Below are positions 14,391-25,777 of a DNA stretch of 64,000 nucleotides, piece by piece. Source of the DNA: Agelaius tricolor (Eukaryota > Chordata > Aves > Passeriformes > Icteridae); NCBI GenBank assembly GCA_023055355.1, contig JALJCS010000037.1, forward strand, positions 5,518,001-5,582,000, in the 5' to 3' direction. The notes below the pieces were generated by a model. It had not been told where the DNA came from, ran no database searches, and worked only from the letters and a program-made list of their open reading frames with translations. Position 1 is the first letter of the stretch, and each line of letters starts with the position of its first letter. Position numbers and translations under genes: made by a program.

Positions 14391-17300
14391 AGATGAAAGG
14401 TGGCCTTCGGGGCCCTAAGGACTTGCAGCGTACTTGTTACTGGCAACTTCAGATTTGGAGAAATCTAGCAAAGACTGCAAATTTCTTGCTGGGCACCACC
14501 CTACTGGTCAGGGTGAGAGGCCAAAATGGAGGCCATTTTCCATGGGGAAAATGAAGTCATTGGCCCAGGGTCTGGGTATCAGATGAAAGGTGGCATCTGG
14601 GGGCCTAAGGAGTTGCAGGGTCCTCGTTTCCAGCAGCTTTAGTTTTGGAGAAAATCAGCTGTGTTTGCAAATTTCACACCGGGAACGATGCAGATGCCCA
14701 GGGCAAGTAGCCTCATACTGACCCCATTTTCCCTGGGGAAAATGAAGTCATGTCCCCAGGGTCTGGGTGTGAGATGAAAGGTGGCCTTTGGGGCTCTAAG
14801 GACTTGCAGCATCCTTGTTGCCAACAGCATTAGTCCTGCAGGAATCCAGTAAAGTGTAAAAAATTCTCACTGGGCCCTGCCCTGTTGGCCAGGACAAATG
14901 GCTGCAAATGGAGGCCATTTTCCATGGGGAAAATGATGTCATTGCCCCAGGGTCTGCGTATCAGATGAAAGGTGGCATCTGGGACCCTAAGGAGTGTCAG
15001 GGTCCTCGTTGCCAGCAGCTTTAGTTTTGGAGAAAATCAGCCAAGTTTGCAAATTTCACACCGGGAACGATGCAGATGGCCAGGGCGAGTGGCCTCAAAC
15101 TGACCCCATTTTGCATGGGGAAAAGAAGTCATGTCCGCAGGGTCTGGGTGTCAGATGAAAGGTGGCCATGGGGCTCCAAGGACTTCCAGGGTCCTCGTTG
15201 CCAGCAGCATTAGTGTTTGAGAAAATCAGCTGTGTTTGCACATTTCACACCGGGAACGATGCAGATGGCAGAGCGAGTGGCCTCAAACTGACCAAAATTT
15301 CCATGGGGAAAATGAAGTCATGTCCCCAGGGTCTGGTTGTCAGATGAAAGCTGGCCTTTGGGGCTCTAAGGACGTGCAAGCTCCTAGTTGCCGGCAGCTT
15401 TAGTTGTGGAGGAATCCAGCAAAGTGTAAAAATTTCTCACTGGGCACTGCCCTGTTGGCCAGGGCACATGGCTGCAAAAGGAGGCCATTTTGCATGGGAA
15501 AAAGAAGTCCTTTCCCCAGGGTCTGGGTGTCAGATGAAAGGTGGCCTTTGGGGCTCTAAGGACTTGCAGGGTACTACTTACTGGCAGGTTTAGATTTGGA
15601 GAAATCCAGCAAAGATTGCAATTTTCTTGCTGGGCACCACCCTCTTGGTCCGGGCGAGAGGCAGGAAATGAAGGCCATTTTCCATGGGGAAAATGAAGTC
15701 ATTGGCCCAGGGTCTGGGTATCAGATGAAAGGTTGCATCTGGGGCCCTAAGGAGTTGCAGGTTCCCCCTGCCAGCAGCTTTACTTCTGGAGAAAATCAGC
15801 CATGATTGCAAATTTCACACCGGGAACGATGCAGATGCCCAGGGCGAGTGGCCCCAAACTGGGCCCATTTTCCATGGGGAAAATGAAGTCCTTTCCCCAG
15901 AGTCTGGGTGTCAGATGAAAGGGTGGCCTTTGGGGCTCTAAGGACTTGCAAGCTCCTAGTTGCCAACAGCGTTAGTTCATCAGGAATCCAGCAAAGTGTA
16001 AAAATGTCTCACTGGGCACTGCCCTGTTGGCCAGGGCAAATGGCTGTAAAGAGAAGCCATTTTGCATGGGGAAAAGAAGTCCTTTCCCCAGGGTCTGGGT
16101 ATCAGTGAAGTTGGCATCTGGGGCTCTAAGGACTTGCAGCGTCCTAGTTGCTGGCAGCTTTTGTTTAGGAAGAATCCAGCAGAGTTTGCAAATTGCTCGC
16201 TTGGCACTGCCCTGCCTGCCAGGCCAAGTGGCCACAAATGAAGGCCATTTTGCATGGGAAAAATGTCCTTTTCCCAGGCTCTCAGTAATATGTTCAAGGT
16301 GGCCTTTGAGGTTCTAAGTACTTACAGGATCCTAGTTGCTGCCAACTTTACTTTTGGAAAAATGAAGCAAAGACTTGGTAATTCTACCTTGTCTCCCCTC
16401 TTTCTGCCAGGGTGAGTGGCTTCAAACGGAGGCCATTTCCCATGGGAAAATTAAGTCATGTCCCAAGGGTCTGCCTATAAGATGAAAGGTGGCATCTGGG
16501 GCCCTAAGGACTTCCAGTGTGCTCATTGCCACCAGCTTTAGTTTTGGAGAAAATCAGCCAAGTTTCCAAATTTCACACCGGGAACGATGCAGAAGGCCAG
16601 GGCAAGTGGCCTCAAACTGACCCCATTTTCCCTGGGGAAATTCTAGTCATGTCCCCAGGGTCTGGGTGTCAGATGAAAGGTGGCCTTTGGGGCTCTAAGG
16701 ACTTGCAAGCTCCAACTTGCTACCAGCTTTAGTGTTTGAGGAATCCAGCAATGTTAAAAAATTTCTCACTGGGCCCTGCCCTGTTGGCCAGGGCAAATGG
16801 CTGCAAAGAGATGCCATTTTGCATGGGAAAAAGAAGTCCTTTCCCCATAGTCTGGGTGTCAGATGAAAGGTGGCCTTTGGGGCTCTAAGGACTTGCAGGG
16901 TCCTCATTCCCAGCAGCTTTAGTTTTTGAGAAAATCAGCCATGATTGCAAATTTCACACCGGGAACGATGCAGATTTTTCCATGGGAAAAATGTCCTTTC
17001 CTCAGTGTCTCAGTATTATGTTCAAAGTGGCCCTTGAGGGTCAAAGTAATTACAGAGTCCTAGTTGCTGCCAGCTTTACTTTTGGAAAACTCCAGCAAAG
17101 ATTTTGTAATTCTTGCTTGGCTCCCCTCTTTCTGCCAGGGTGAGTGGCTGCAAACGGAGGCCATTTCCCATGGGAAAAAGAAGTCCTTTCCCCATAGTTC
17201 TTGCTGGGCACCACCCTACTGGTCAGGGTGAGAGGCCACAAATGGAGGCCATTTTCCATGGGGGAAAATGAAGTCATTGGCCCAGGGTCTGGGTATCCGA

Positions 17301-17495
17301 TGAAAGGTGGCATCTGGGCCCTAAGGAGTTGCAGGGTCCTCCTTGCCAGCAGCTTTAGTTGTGGAGAAAATCAGCCATGATTGCAAATTTCACACCGGGA
17401 ACGATGCAGATGGCCAGGGCGAGTGGCCTCAAACTGACCCCAATTTCCCTGGGGAAAATGAAGTCATGTCCCCAGGCTTTTGGTGTCAGATGAAA
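14391..17495. repeat. Diverged edge monomers of the 190-bp satellite
   Basis: These roughly 16 monomers share the same consensus but are not part of the repeated higher-order unit, and several are truncated. One is joined abruptly near 16,975, where a class B tail runs straight into 'tttttccatgggaaaaatg'. Another join falls near 17,195. The last recognisable monomer ends in 'ggtgtcagatgaaaggtg' at about 17,499 and non-repeat sequence follows at once. Homogeneous inside and degenerate outside is the usual pattern at a satellite array border. Confidence 0.85.
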
Positions 17496-17675
17496 GGTGT
17501 GTATCATGGTAAGAGATACTGTAAACAGGTTTTGGAAAACAATGTTATTTTGAATGTTCATTCTATTCATAAATACTTCACATGAAAATTTTGATCTGCT
17601 CTCCATCCTGAAGACTCTTAAAGGAAAATGTCTTTCTTGCATTCTCTTCACACTAGTTCAGGAGCTCAGTCTTAC
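17496..17675. other. Array-to-flank junction, no feature seen
   Basis: A sharp change from satellite to AT-richer unique sequence occurs at about 17,496-17,505. No target duplication or mobile-element end was seen at the junction. The stretch then runs into the splice-donor side of the candidate exon that ends at 17,676. Confidence 0.6.
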
Positions 17676-17852
17676 CTGCATTCTAATGCTTTTTTATGTT
17701 CCTGATGGCATGGCTTAGACATCCTTGTCTCCATTACCATCATGATTTCCAGATCAAGTGATGAGAATTTTTCTTCAGGATTGGTGAAGTTAAGTGTCAT
17801 AACATTTCTGTCAATTTGAAGGGGGTTTTTTGCCAAAGGAATCTCTTCCTTC
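17676..17852 (-). CDS. Candidate internal exon, gene not recognised
   Basis: On the minus strand a 177-base segment is bounded by an acceptor-like 'tttgctattgccaatggttttcattag' region (AG at 17,853-17,854) and a textbook donor, CAG|GTAAGA, at 17,676. One frame is open across it (1 base + 58 codons + 2 bases) and reads as a charged peptide of about 58 residues containing 'EEIPLAKNPLQ' near its start and 'HQEHKKALEC' at its end. I do not recognise the protein. Its downstream side faces the satellite only about 180 bases away, so if it belongs to a gene, that gene is cut off or its next exon lies beyond the array. It could equally be a chance open frame or a relic. RNA evidence is needed before calling it coding. 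Confidence 0.35.
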
Positions 17853-20800
17853 CTAATGAAAACCATTGGCAATAGCAAACCTACTCAGTTTTTCAGGAAG
17901 TCAAATAATACATCTCCACTGTACAAGGTCCTCCCTTTGTTTTTTTTTTCACCAGAAGAAAACTGCTGTTTTCTTCTTCTTCTATCACCTTAGACTTACT
18001 TTCTTCCAAAATCTTTTTAAACCTTTAGATTTCTATTTATAGCTAATTACTTTCACAGTAGGCTATAGCATATGTATTTGAAAAGAGCATTTGTACACAT
18101 CCAAATGGCTTACTTCTATTCTATTAAGAAATGGCTGCACTTCTAGTAAGGAAACATAAAGGTGCAGTAATATTTTTTCTTATAGAAAATTTAAAAAACG
18201 CCAACTATTAAAAATGATACCAGCAAATGATGTCTGTAAGACTGAGGCAGGAGGCTTTTTCCAGAACAATGTGCAGTTCTTCCCAATTCTATTTTTCCCT
18301 CCGATTACTTTGTACAAAAATCGTTTTACACAGTCTTCTAATAGTGGCATGTTACTAGTGGGGTAGAGTATTGCCCTGCCAGCATTGGAATTGACTCGAC
18401 TGTAGTTGTGTTCAAATCTGCTGATGAGACAAGGTTTTTTTGCTGAACGCACTTCAGCAAGCAAGAGAGCTTCTTAGTCTTAAGATGCTATGAGTCCCAG
18501 AAGAAGATGAATGAGGTGATGACATGCCTTGTGTTCTGAAGAGAGATCAAAACTTATTTCTGGGGTCACCCCCCCTCTTGGTACAGAAAGCGCACAGAGG
18601 GCTTTGAAGCAGCACTTTCACCCTCTTTGCATTCACTAGTAAATCGGAGACAGAGCTTGCCCCAAGGTTTGGGCAAAAATACTCTTTTGATGCAACTCTT
18701 AACCAGACAAAATCTCTGGGAAAATTTGCAGCGGCAGAAAGCAAGCCCTTCCTGGGAAATCTACTGAAACGGTTCAGAAGTTATTCCCATTCCCTGTTGC
18801 TAACCTCTGCTGTCTAGCTGTCCGATATGTTTGGGACCATGTTGAAATCATTCTAAACAATGTACTGACGCTGCACTGTTGAGTAAACGTAGGTCTTTTC
18901 CATAGGTGTCAGGGAAAAATATTTCTGTTGGTAAAAATGATAGAAAACAATACCAGCATGGCAGAAAAACAATTACATCAATAGAATGAAGATGCCCAGA
19001 GTTCTTCTTTTGAAGTTACACACTGACAATATTTTCTAAAGAAGGTTGTGAAACTTAATAAGGAGTACAGTCCACGTGACTGGTGCACAAGTTCATGTCT
19101 CCACCTTACAAAATACATATTATTAAAAGAAAAATGTTCTGCCTTGTAGAAAAGTAACCCATTAGGAATTTGATCAAAGATAGGATTAGATCAAGTATTC
19201 CTACAAGACAGTAGTAGTACTAGGAAAAGCCTTTTCGTGTCTATTTAACTACAGGAAACTTGAGAAAGCAGAAGAGTGTCCTTCCCTGCTGCAAGCTGTA
19301 CTTCCTATTTGCTAGTGCTGCTTCAACATTGTCTAAAGAAAACTTGCCAAAATAAGACTATTGTATACAAGCAACTCTAACTATCCATTCCGTTCCAGCT
19401 AATTTTAACTAGCAAGTATGAGTCACACACTCTAATGGAATATTCTAATGCATAGATAGAGTATACCTTCACTAATAAATGGGGACTATGGAAAAAGGAC
19501 CAAATGCAGTTGAATTTCAGGGAAGGAAATTATTGGAGTGCTAACTGCAGTCCCTCAACTTCACAAGAAATGATGTCTGGTAATCCCAACCAGAAACATA
19601 CAGAAATCCATTTTCAAATGGGTTGCATCTATGGTCCTCTGTTCTTCCTATATGAAGAAACTGTGTTTTGAATCAATCTTCAAAATAGTATGCCTAAAGA
19701 CCTTAGAAGCCTCCAATTCTTTTCTTTTTTTTTTTTTTCCAGAAGCAACTGTCTCAAAACCTTTTTAAAGCAGACATTTTCCCTTAAGATGCCATATTTT
19801 AAAAGAGCACCTTGTCATTTAACAGGGTATTCCAAACATCATTTACAAGTTTAGACTGAAAGTAACACTTTTCCTAGTAATCTTTCCTTTTTTGCAGCTC
19901 AGTGCTAACATAGGCAGCAAAGAAGAGACAGACCACAGACCACAGACCTCTGGAGCATCTTGAACAAATGCCCTTGCTTATGTTCTAATCATTCACTTCA
20001 CCAAAAGACCTAATGATGAAGAAAAGGTTGTGAAAGCATTACTAGTAGTGCTACATGGCAATGTACGGGTGTGATTTCTCAAGTCGAATTTGTATCACAT
20101 AGATGATACTTGGCAAACAGCAAATGAAGGGGTTTTCTTCAGCTCTCAGACTGATGTTACATGGCAGTAATTTAATAAAAAGATAACAAGAACAAGGTTA
20201 TTTTTTAACGTGTGAATTTAATTACATCCCTGCCATGGACATCTGAATCTTATGAATAGACAGTGTCTGATTTAGGAAAAAATAAAGAATTATCACAGTT
20301 TAAAGAAACATAGGATCATAAACCCTTTGCTGATGGAACGTAGCCTATTCATTGGTTGAAATGAAGCAGGTAGACAGGACATATGAAATATTGTTTTGTG
20401 GATCAAACATTTATTTTCGAAAGTGATGCTGACAGATAGTGAACTCACCAACTTAGATACTGCACGGTAGATAAGGGTACATAACTTGCTCCATCAAGTA
20501 ATCCCTTGGAGCCATCATCCAAGGGGATTTTCCCCTGCATCTGTGAAACTATGCCTACCTTTTTCACAATACTTCTGCAGCAGCATTGTTAGGCCTGATC
20601 AGCTGCTATGGAGAGTGAATTATCGGCAGCAAGGTGACTGGCCAGGGGAATTTGCTTCAATGGATTTTGATCTCCCGGATATTTTGCAGACCTGCTTCAG
20701 CCCTGCTTGTCAAACACAGCCTTTAAAGGGTGCCAAACAATTGTTAGTCTGTACTGGGCCATATGCTCTTTATTCTTTCCCTCAACTTCTCCATCGCCTC

Positions 20801-21335
20801 TCATCTGTTTCACATGAGCTATGTTCAAGGTCCACAGGCTACTTTTCACAGAATCTTCAGGCCTGATGCAGTAAGAATGATGACTAGAACACAGCGGCGA
20901 TCAATTTTCCAGTTTGCATAAAATGCATTCTGCACACAAATCCAATGAGAAGGTGTTCCCCCTATGCCCAGAAAAACCTTCACTAATACTAGTGTTCTAC
21001 GTAAACTGCAACTTAGTCTGAAAGAAAAGCTTTTTTCTGAGAGTGTCTAAGAGCTTTGTATGAAGCACAGATATTTGATATATGCAATTTTGAATACCAG
21101 AGGAAAAAGAAAACGGCACAAAGCTTTTAATGGTACTGGTTTTAATTTTAAATGCCATGCACCTTTTCAAAAAGTGTCAGCTCAAATGCCCATCCACATA
21201 TTTTAGTCATCTGTAAGTCAGTATTCATATAAAATGTGATTCAAATCAAAAGAATTTCAAACCTTTCCTCAAAGTTTATATGCCTAGATTTAATACTTCT
21301 GACACATATTAGATGAAAGGAAGACTTTTTTTACT
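17853..21335. other. Low-copy stretch with no assigned gene
   Basis: This is mostly AT-rich sequence with short homopolymer tracts (T-run near 17,940; T-run near 19,727). A minus-strand open frame at 18,180-18,464 (94 codons) and a plus-strand one at 20,486-20,866 (126 codons) have no recognisable domain and no convincing splice or start context. They were not called as genes. Confidence 0.5.
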
Positions 21336-21445
21336 GTGGGGGTGCTGGAACACTGGAACAGGTTGCCCAGAGAAGTAGTGGGTGTCCCATCCCTGAAAGT
21401 ATTCAAGGTCAGGTTGGATGGGGCTTTGAGCAGCAACACAGGAGA
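21336..21445 (+). mobile_element. CR1-type LINE 3' fragment
   Basis: The stretch 'ggaacaggttgcccagagaa' followed by 'gtgggtgtcccatccctg' and 'caaggtcaggttggatgggg' is the familiar 3' portion of avian CR1 retrotransposons, in sense orientation. It lacks the terminal ATTCTATGATTC-type repeats, so the 3' end is lost. It is a short, old fragment with no coding capacity. Confidence 0.8.
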
Positions 21446-22455
21446 CTCTTGATGGTAGAGAAACAAAGTTTGAATCTAGAAGAAACTCAGATTGAAGTAT
21501 AGGAGCAAGTTTTCCCTCAGCTCTTGGGGTAAAATCAAAGTATTACAGAATTACCTTGATCTGTGATTTTCACTACTATAACAGGTTAATGAAAACTATG
21601 CAGAAGATAGCAAATTTTAAAAGAGGTAAGAATTACAGCATAAAATACATGGGATGGGTTTCTACACGGGACAAAATCTCTGTATTTCAACACTTCCTCA
21701 TGTTAGGATTTCATGAAGTGCCAAAGAAGGTGTTCATCATCTGCTATGCTGACCTCTGTGTGGGCCTAGGTGTGTGTGGAAGGGGGGCATGTGAAGGGGA
21801 GTGTGTATCTTTGCTTAACACTTGTTGTGGCAGATTCATGCCTCGGCTCCATCATTTCTTTTAGAAACTTCACAGAGAGTGGATATGAAGTTTAATATCA
21901 ACAAGAAATCAATTCCCAAATCATCCGTTTTACCCTACCTTATAAATCATCTGCTTTGTTGCATATTTTATCAAATAGACTTTCAAGCCACATGGAGAAA
22001 TGAGAATGTGGAGAATCCCTCCAATGTCTTGCAACTTTTATGCAAATAGAGTTTCAAGAAAGGATAATTTCTTTTAAAATACATCTGGGACAGGCATGAT
22101 GGTGGTGTCAAGCTGTTGGGGTTTTTGTTGCTGGGAGAAGTTGTACAAAAGGATTGGTCTTTACATTGACTAGTTACTGAATCAAGTGCATGAATACATT
22201 GGAAATTCAACTGGGGGTTCCTTTTTCTACCAGATTACTTCTAGAACGAGCTTGCAGACTGAAGCTGACTCTTTTGCTCTCTTTTTGTTTCTTACCTATT
22301 TTCTTGGCTTCTTTACCACTATCTACACAATTTTGGAACTTTTTTCCCAACTAAAATTGTTTCATAGTCTGATAATTAGGATACATTTTTTACAAGGAAT
22401 TTTTAAAAATCTTTGCTTGAGTTAAGAAGGTTAAGGACTAAGGTCTTTTTCTTAC

Positions 22456-22570
22456 CTCATCAATATTGCGATGGAATTGATAAATAAAGACTAACTCTTT
22501 CTTTTTTATTTTCAACCCAAGTAGATAGTTCCCATACATTAATACATTTTGTGGACCAATATTTGCCATT
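22456..22570 (-). CDS. Weak candidate exon, gene not recognised
   Basis: On the minus strand a donor-like GAG|GTAAGA lies at 22,456, and one frame is open upstream of it for about 45 codons before a stop. A possible acceptor is 'acttacatcag' (AG at 22,571-22,572), giving about 115 bases. The frame contains 'GPQNVLMYGNYLLGLK' and 'ELVFIYQF', which is plausible for a folded protein but not diagnostic. The acceptor has a poor pyrimidine tract. It lies on the same strand as the candidate exon at 17,676. A chance frame is quite possible. Confidence 0.2.
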
Positions 22571-22924
22571 CTGATGTAAGTTGTCCCTTCTTAACAATAT
22601 ACATTCTGTGACTATGTTGACAACACTCTTGGTGAAGATCCTAATTGGTCTTAAACACACATAGGGAGAAATTTGCTCAGCCAGTGTCAGTCTTAAGCAT
22701 GCCTATCAGAAGATCTTTCTATAGCTGGGGAATTTTCCCGTGAAAGGGATTCAGTTATGGAAGAGACACTTATCCCAGAGTTTTGCATTCTTCTTGAGCA
22801 CTACTTAAGGAACTTAGATCCCATGTCCATTTGGATCTCTCTCTGCACAGACCTTTGTCATGCCAGTGCTTGAAATGCATCTCTAAGAGAATTCACTAGC
22901 ACAGAATGAACGAGAGTGGAAGGC

Positions 22925-23640
22925 GTCAGTGGGGCTCACCAGGTCCAACCCCCCTGCTTAAACCAGGATACCTAGAGCCTCTTGCCCAGGATTATATCTG
23001 GGTGTACTTTTAATGTCTTCAAAGATCCAGGCTCCACCATCTTTCTGGGCAGTCTGTGCCGTGGTTCAGTCGCCCTCACAGTAAAAAATCATTTGGTGAT
23101 GTGCAGAGGCAATCTCCTGTATTTCAGTGTGTGCCTACTGCCTCTTGTCTTTTCACTGAGCATCCTTGAAAAGACACTGGTTCCCTCCTCTTTGCACACT
23201 TCTGGGATGTATGTGTGCTGCCACGTAGATAAATGTCCAAAACCTTCCTGAAGCCCAGGCAGACAATATTCCCTTCATCTACCGGGCAAGTTGATTCATC
23301 AGAGGAGTTTAAAAAGTTGTTCAGCATCAAGTTCCCCTGGTAAATCCATGCTGACTATGTTATTTTGTCCTCCTTCATGTGCCTGGCAATGCTTTCCAGC
23401 AATAGCTGCTCCATCAACTTCCTGGGGATAAAAATGACGCTGGCTGGCTGGCTTGTACTTTTCCAAGTCCTCCTAGTTGCCTTTTTCCAAGATGGGTGAC
23501 ATTTGCTTTCATCCACTCTTTGGGCACTTTCCTCAGTCACTATGATCCATCAAACATCATTAGGAGTGGCCTCAGAATAACATCTGCTAACACCCTTGAG
23601 ACCTGTGGCTGCATCTCAACAGGGCCTGTGGACTTCATGG
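22925..23640 (-). mobile_element. CR1-type LINE fragment including end of the reverse-transcriptase ORF
   Basis: Read on the plus strand it shows the reverse complement of CR1: 'aggtccaacccccctgctt', 'gcccaggattatatctgg', 'ctgggcagtctgtgccg', then 'tgggcactttcctcagtcac' and 'catctcaacagggcctgtgg'. The last two match the known CR1 ORF2 C-terminal region. The element is therefore on the minus strand. All frames are interrupted, so it is a decayed copy of about 700 bases. Confidence 0.8.
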
Positions 23641-25234
23641 AATACGTACCAATTCAGTGATTATGCCCATAAAAGTTTGCAAGGGATAACAGAACATATT
23701 AACAGGTACCTGAAAGTGAGTGAAAAACTATGGAAGTAATCCAAAAGGACAAAGACTAGAGTTCCCTTTTCAGACAAAGCATCCTATCATGGAGCTGAGC
23801 AGCTTTAGATCTCGGGAAGCTTCCCCTCTGAAAGGATGCAGAAAACATTCTTTTACCCGTATCCACTAATAAAATGTATTGACCATTCACTTGCAATACA
23901 AAAAAACTAAATTCTTTCCAAAATTGTTGCCGCCTAACTAGACAATCATGTACTGGCTGGCTATTCCCCTAACAGATGACAGCACCTGCTTGATGCCTCT
24001 TATGCCTACAGACTATTTGAATTAGGTCATTTGAGTGGGGATTACTGGCCTGGAAACTTTCTTTCTGATGAATTTGGAATATTTACTGAAGCAAGGACCT
24101 GAAGATGAAAACTTCATTTCCCATCAGTGCACTTTAACATCCACGGCTGTAATGCCATTGTTTCTCACCAACTGAGTCAAGAATTTATGACTACAAAGTG
24201 AATCAGCTCCAAAAGGAAAGATAAAGGCTGGAAAACATTCTCTCTTGGTAAAGCAAATGAAGTGACTAAATTCTAATCACTCGCTGGCCTAAAGCTTCAA
24301 GGAGGGGGAGATGGACCAGGTTTCCTTCCACTGCCGTTCTCTTTGTCACCTCAGTGTTTTATAGGGGTATGCAGACATTCAGAAAGAGAGCTTTGCTGAA
24401 TTCATAAAATTCAGTCTTAAAAAATAACTTGAGAGCAGCTGAAATGAAAAGAACAAATAAAATGCAATTAATTCCACGGAAGCTTGAAATGATTATTTCT
24501 TCATTTGGCATTTGAGGATGTATATTGTGTGAGTTTGTCTTGTATTGTTCTACAGGTTTTCTAACTGGCACACCTTTCTTTATGGATGGACTGTCCTTTC
24601 CTAAATACTCTCATATGGAGGAACATGCTTCTGATAAGAAGAGCACTAGGGTGTCTTTACTTGACCTTTTATTTTTACTGATGTTTGCTCCTTGGAAATG
24701 AATGGGGTTTTCCAATTGAAATGTCTTACTATTGGTCCCACAGGATAAGCCACAGACTCTTCTGCTCAGAGCTGTCACTAGTCAGCTATTCTCCTATCTG
24801 CCTTGAAGTAGTTGAATGTTCTGGTCTCAAAGTAGCACCTTCTATGTAGCCATGCTCTTAGCTGCCAGTGTCATCTTGAATCCAAACACCCTCCCGCAAG
24901 GGACCGCTGGTTCTGTAGTCAACTAAGGGGAAAAAAACGGTCCATCCATGCTTCCTAATGCAAAATATAAAGGTATATAAAGGTATGGTGTCCCTAAACG
25001 ATTCTCTGCAGTTGAACACTACTTATCTTTGCCATGTTTCTTCAACTCACTTGCAAGTCATTCATGCGCTACCTTATTGTGAGAATTGCTTGGTTTGAAG
25101 ATGATTTAAAAGGGTAGGAGAATACTTTTGTGCCTCTGCTATAAGGATGCTTTTCAAATCCATACAAACTTCCTGCAAATGCAAAAGCATTCATCCTGTA
25201 TTGTCCTAGGCTACAATATAAAAATGTATTCTGC
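23641..25234. other. Low-copy stretch, nothing recognised
   Basis: AT-rich sequence with no open frame above 70 codons that has believable features. A TATA-like 'ggtatataaagg' near 24,970-24,981 has no accompanying gene model. No repeats longer than a few units were seen. Confidence 0.45.
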
Positions 25235-25777
25235 TCCCAACCTCAAGAGCTGCTGAAACAGGGAGGGGCATCGTTTTTTCCTTATCTCCTTATCTCTTAA
25301 CGGGGCCATCCATGTCTTGCCACATGATTCAGAGATGACTGCCTCCAGGAGCCATTTCTGTTTAAAGGGTAATCAAGGAACCACCGCATGACTCAGAACA
25401 TTTTGAGCCCATTGCAAGATGCTCTGCCCAGGGGGCAGGAGCTAAGCATCCCCAGCTGGATATAATCTGAGTTTTGGGACACCACAAGCAGTCTTTCCAC
25501 TGGCTTCCTAGAGGAACGGCCACCCTCACCCACTGGTCTTCAGAGGACAAGAGCTACCAGATGGTTTCTACAGGATCACCACTTCAACAAGACCATTTCA
25601 TCCGGACTGCTGCCACCACCCTAACTAGCAGGGTGACAGGTTGTATTCTGTCCGTGGTTTTTCTTTTGTATTATTGCATGTATTTGGGTTTTCCCCTTTT
25701 CCTAATAAATTGTATTTCTGACTTGGAGTCTTGCTGTCATGCTGGATTTCTTCAGACCGACTAGCTCCTGACACCAA
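25235..25777 (+). mobile_element. ERVL-like LTR (probable)
   Basis: This segment has LTR-like organisation on the plus strand: a TATA-like 'ctggatataatctgag' at about 25,456-25,471, a downstream polyadenylation signal AATAAA in 'cctaataaattgtatttc' near 25,705, and an end resembling '...agctcctgaca' at about 25,777. The text resembles a common songbird LTR type from memory of genome repeats, which cannot be checked here. Its left boundary is uncertain. The following 500-700 bases (25,778 to about 26,460) have a purine-rich, interrupted character that could be decayed internal ERV sequence, but no gag or pol motif was seen. Confidence 0.5.

Larger units (their letters stand above)
1..17495. 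repeat. Satellite array of about 190-bp monomers (about 92 copies)
   Basis: A head-to-tail array fills the first 17.5 kb and continues past the left edge. The block CCATTTTCCATGGGGAAAA recurs every 185-195 bases (for example near 54, 243, 431, 621, 820 and 1011). Three monomer classes can be told apart by their second halves. Class A has 'gatttggagaaatccag' followed by 'cttgctgggcaccaccc'. Class B has 'ttttggagaaaatcagcc' followed by 'caccgggaacgatgcag'. Class C has 'gttgtggaggaatccagc' followed by 'ctcactgggcactgccc'. The many 60-115-codon open frames here are by-products of the repeat and not genes: they recur with the period and on both strands. The monomer length is close to the roughly 191-bp centromere-associated satellite reported in zebra finch, but similarity to it could not be tested. 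The array is clear; a centromeric role is inference. Confidence 0.97.

Noticed and set aside
1..17495. Dozens of 60-170-codon open frames on both strands in the first 17.5 kb
   Set aside because: They recur with the 190-bp and 6.3-6.7-kb periods, on both strands and in several frames, and have no start context or domain; they are satellite by-products.
1..17495. A CENP-B box in the 190-bp monomers ('caccgggaacgatg' region)
   Set aside because: The canonical spacing TTCG-N4-A-N2-CGGG is not met on either strand.
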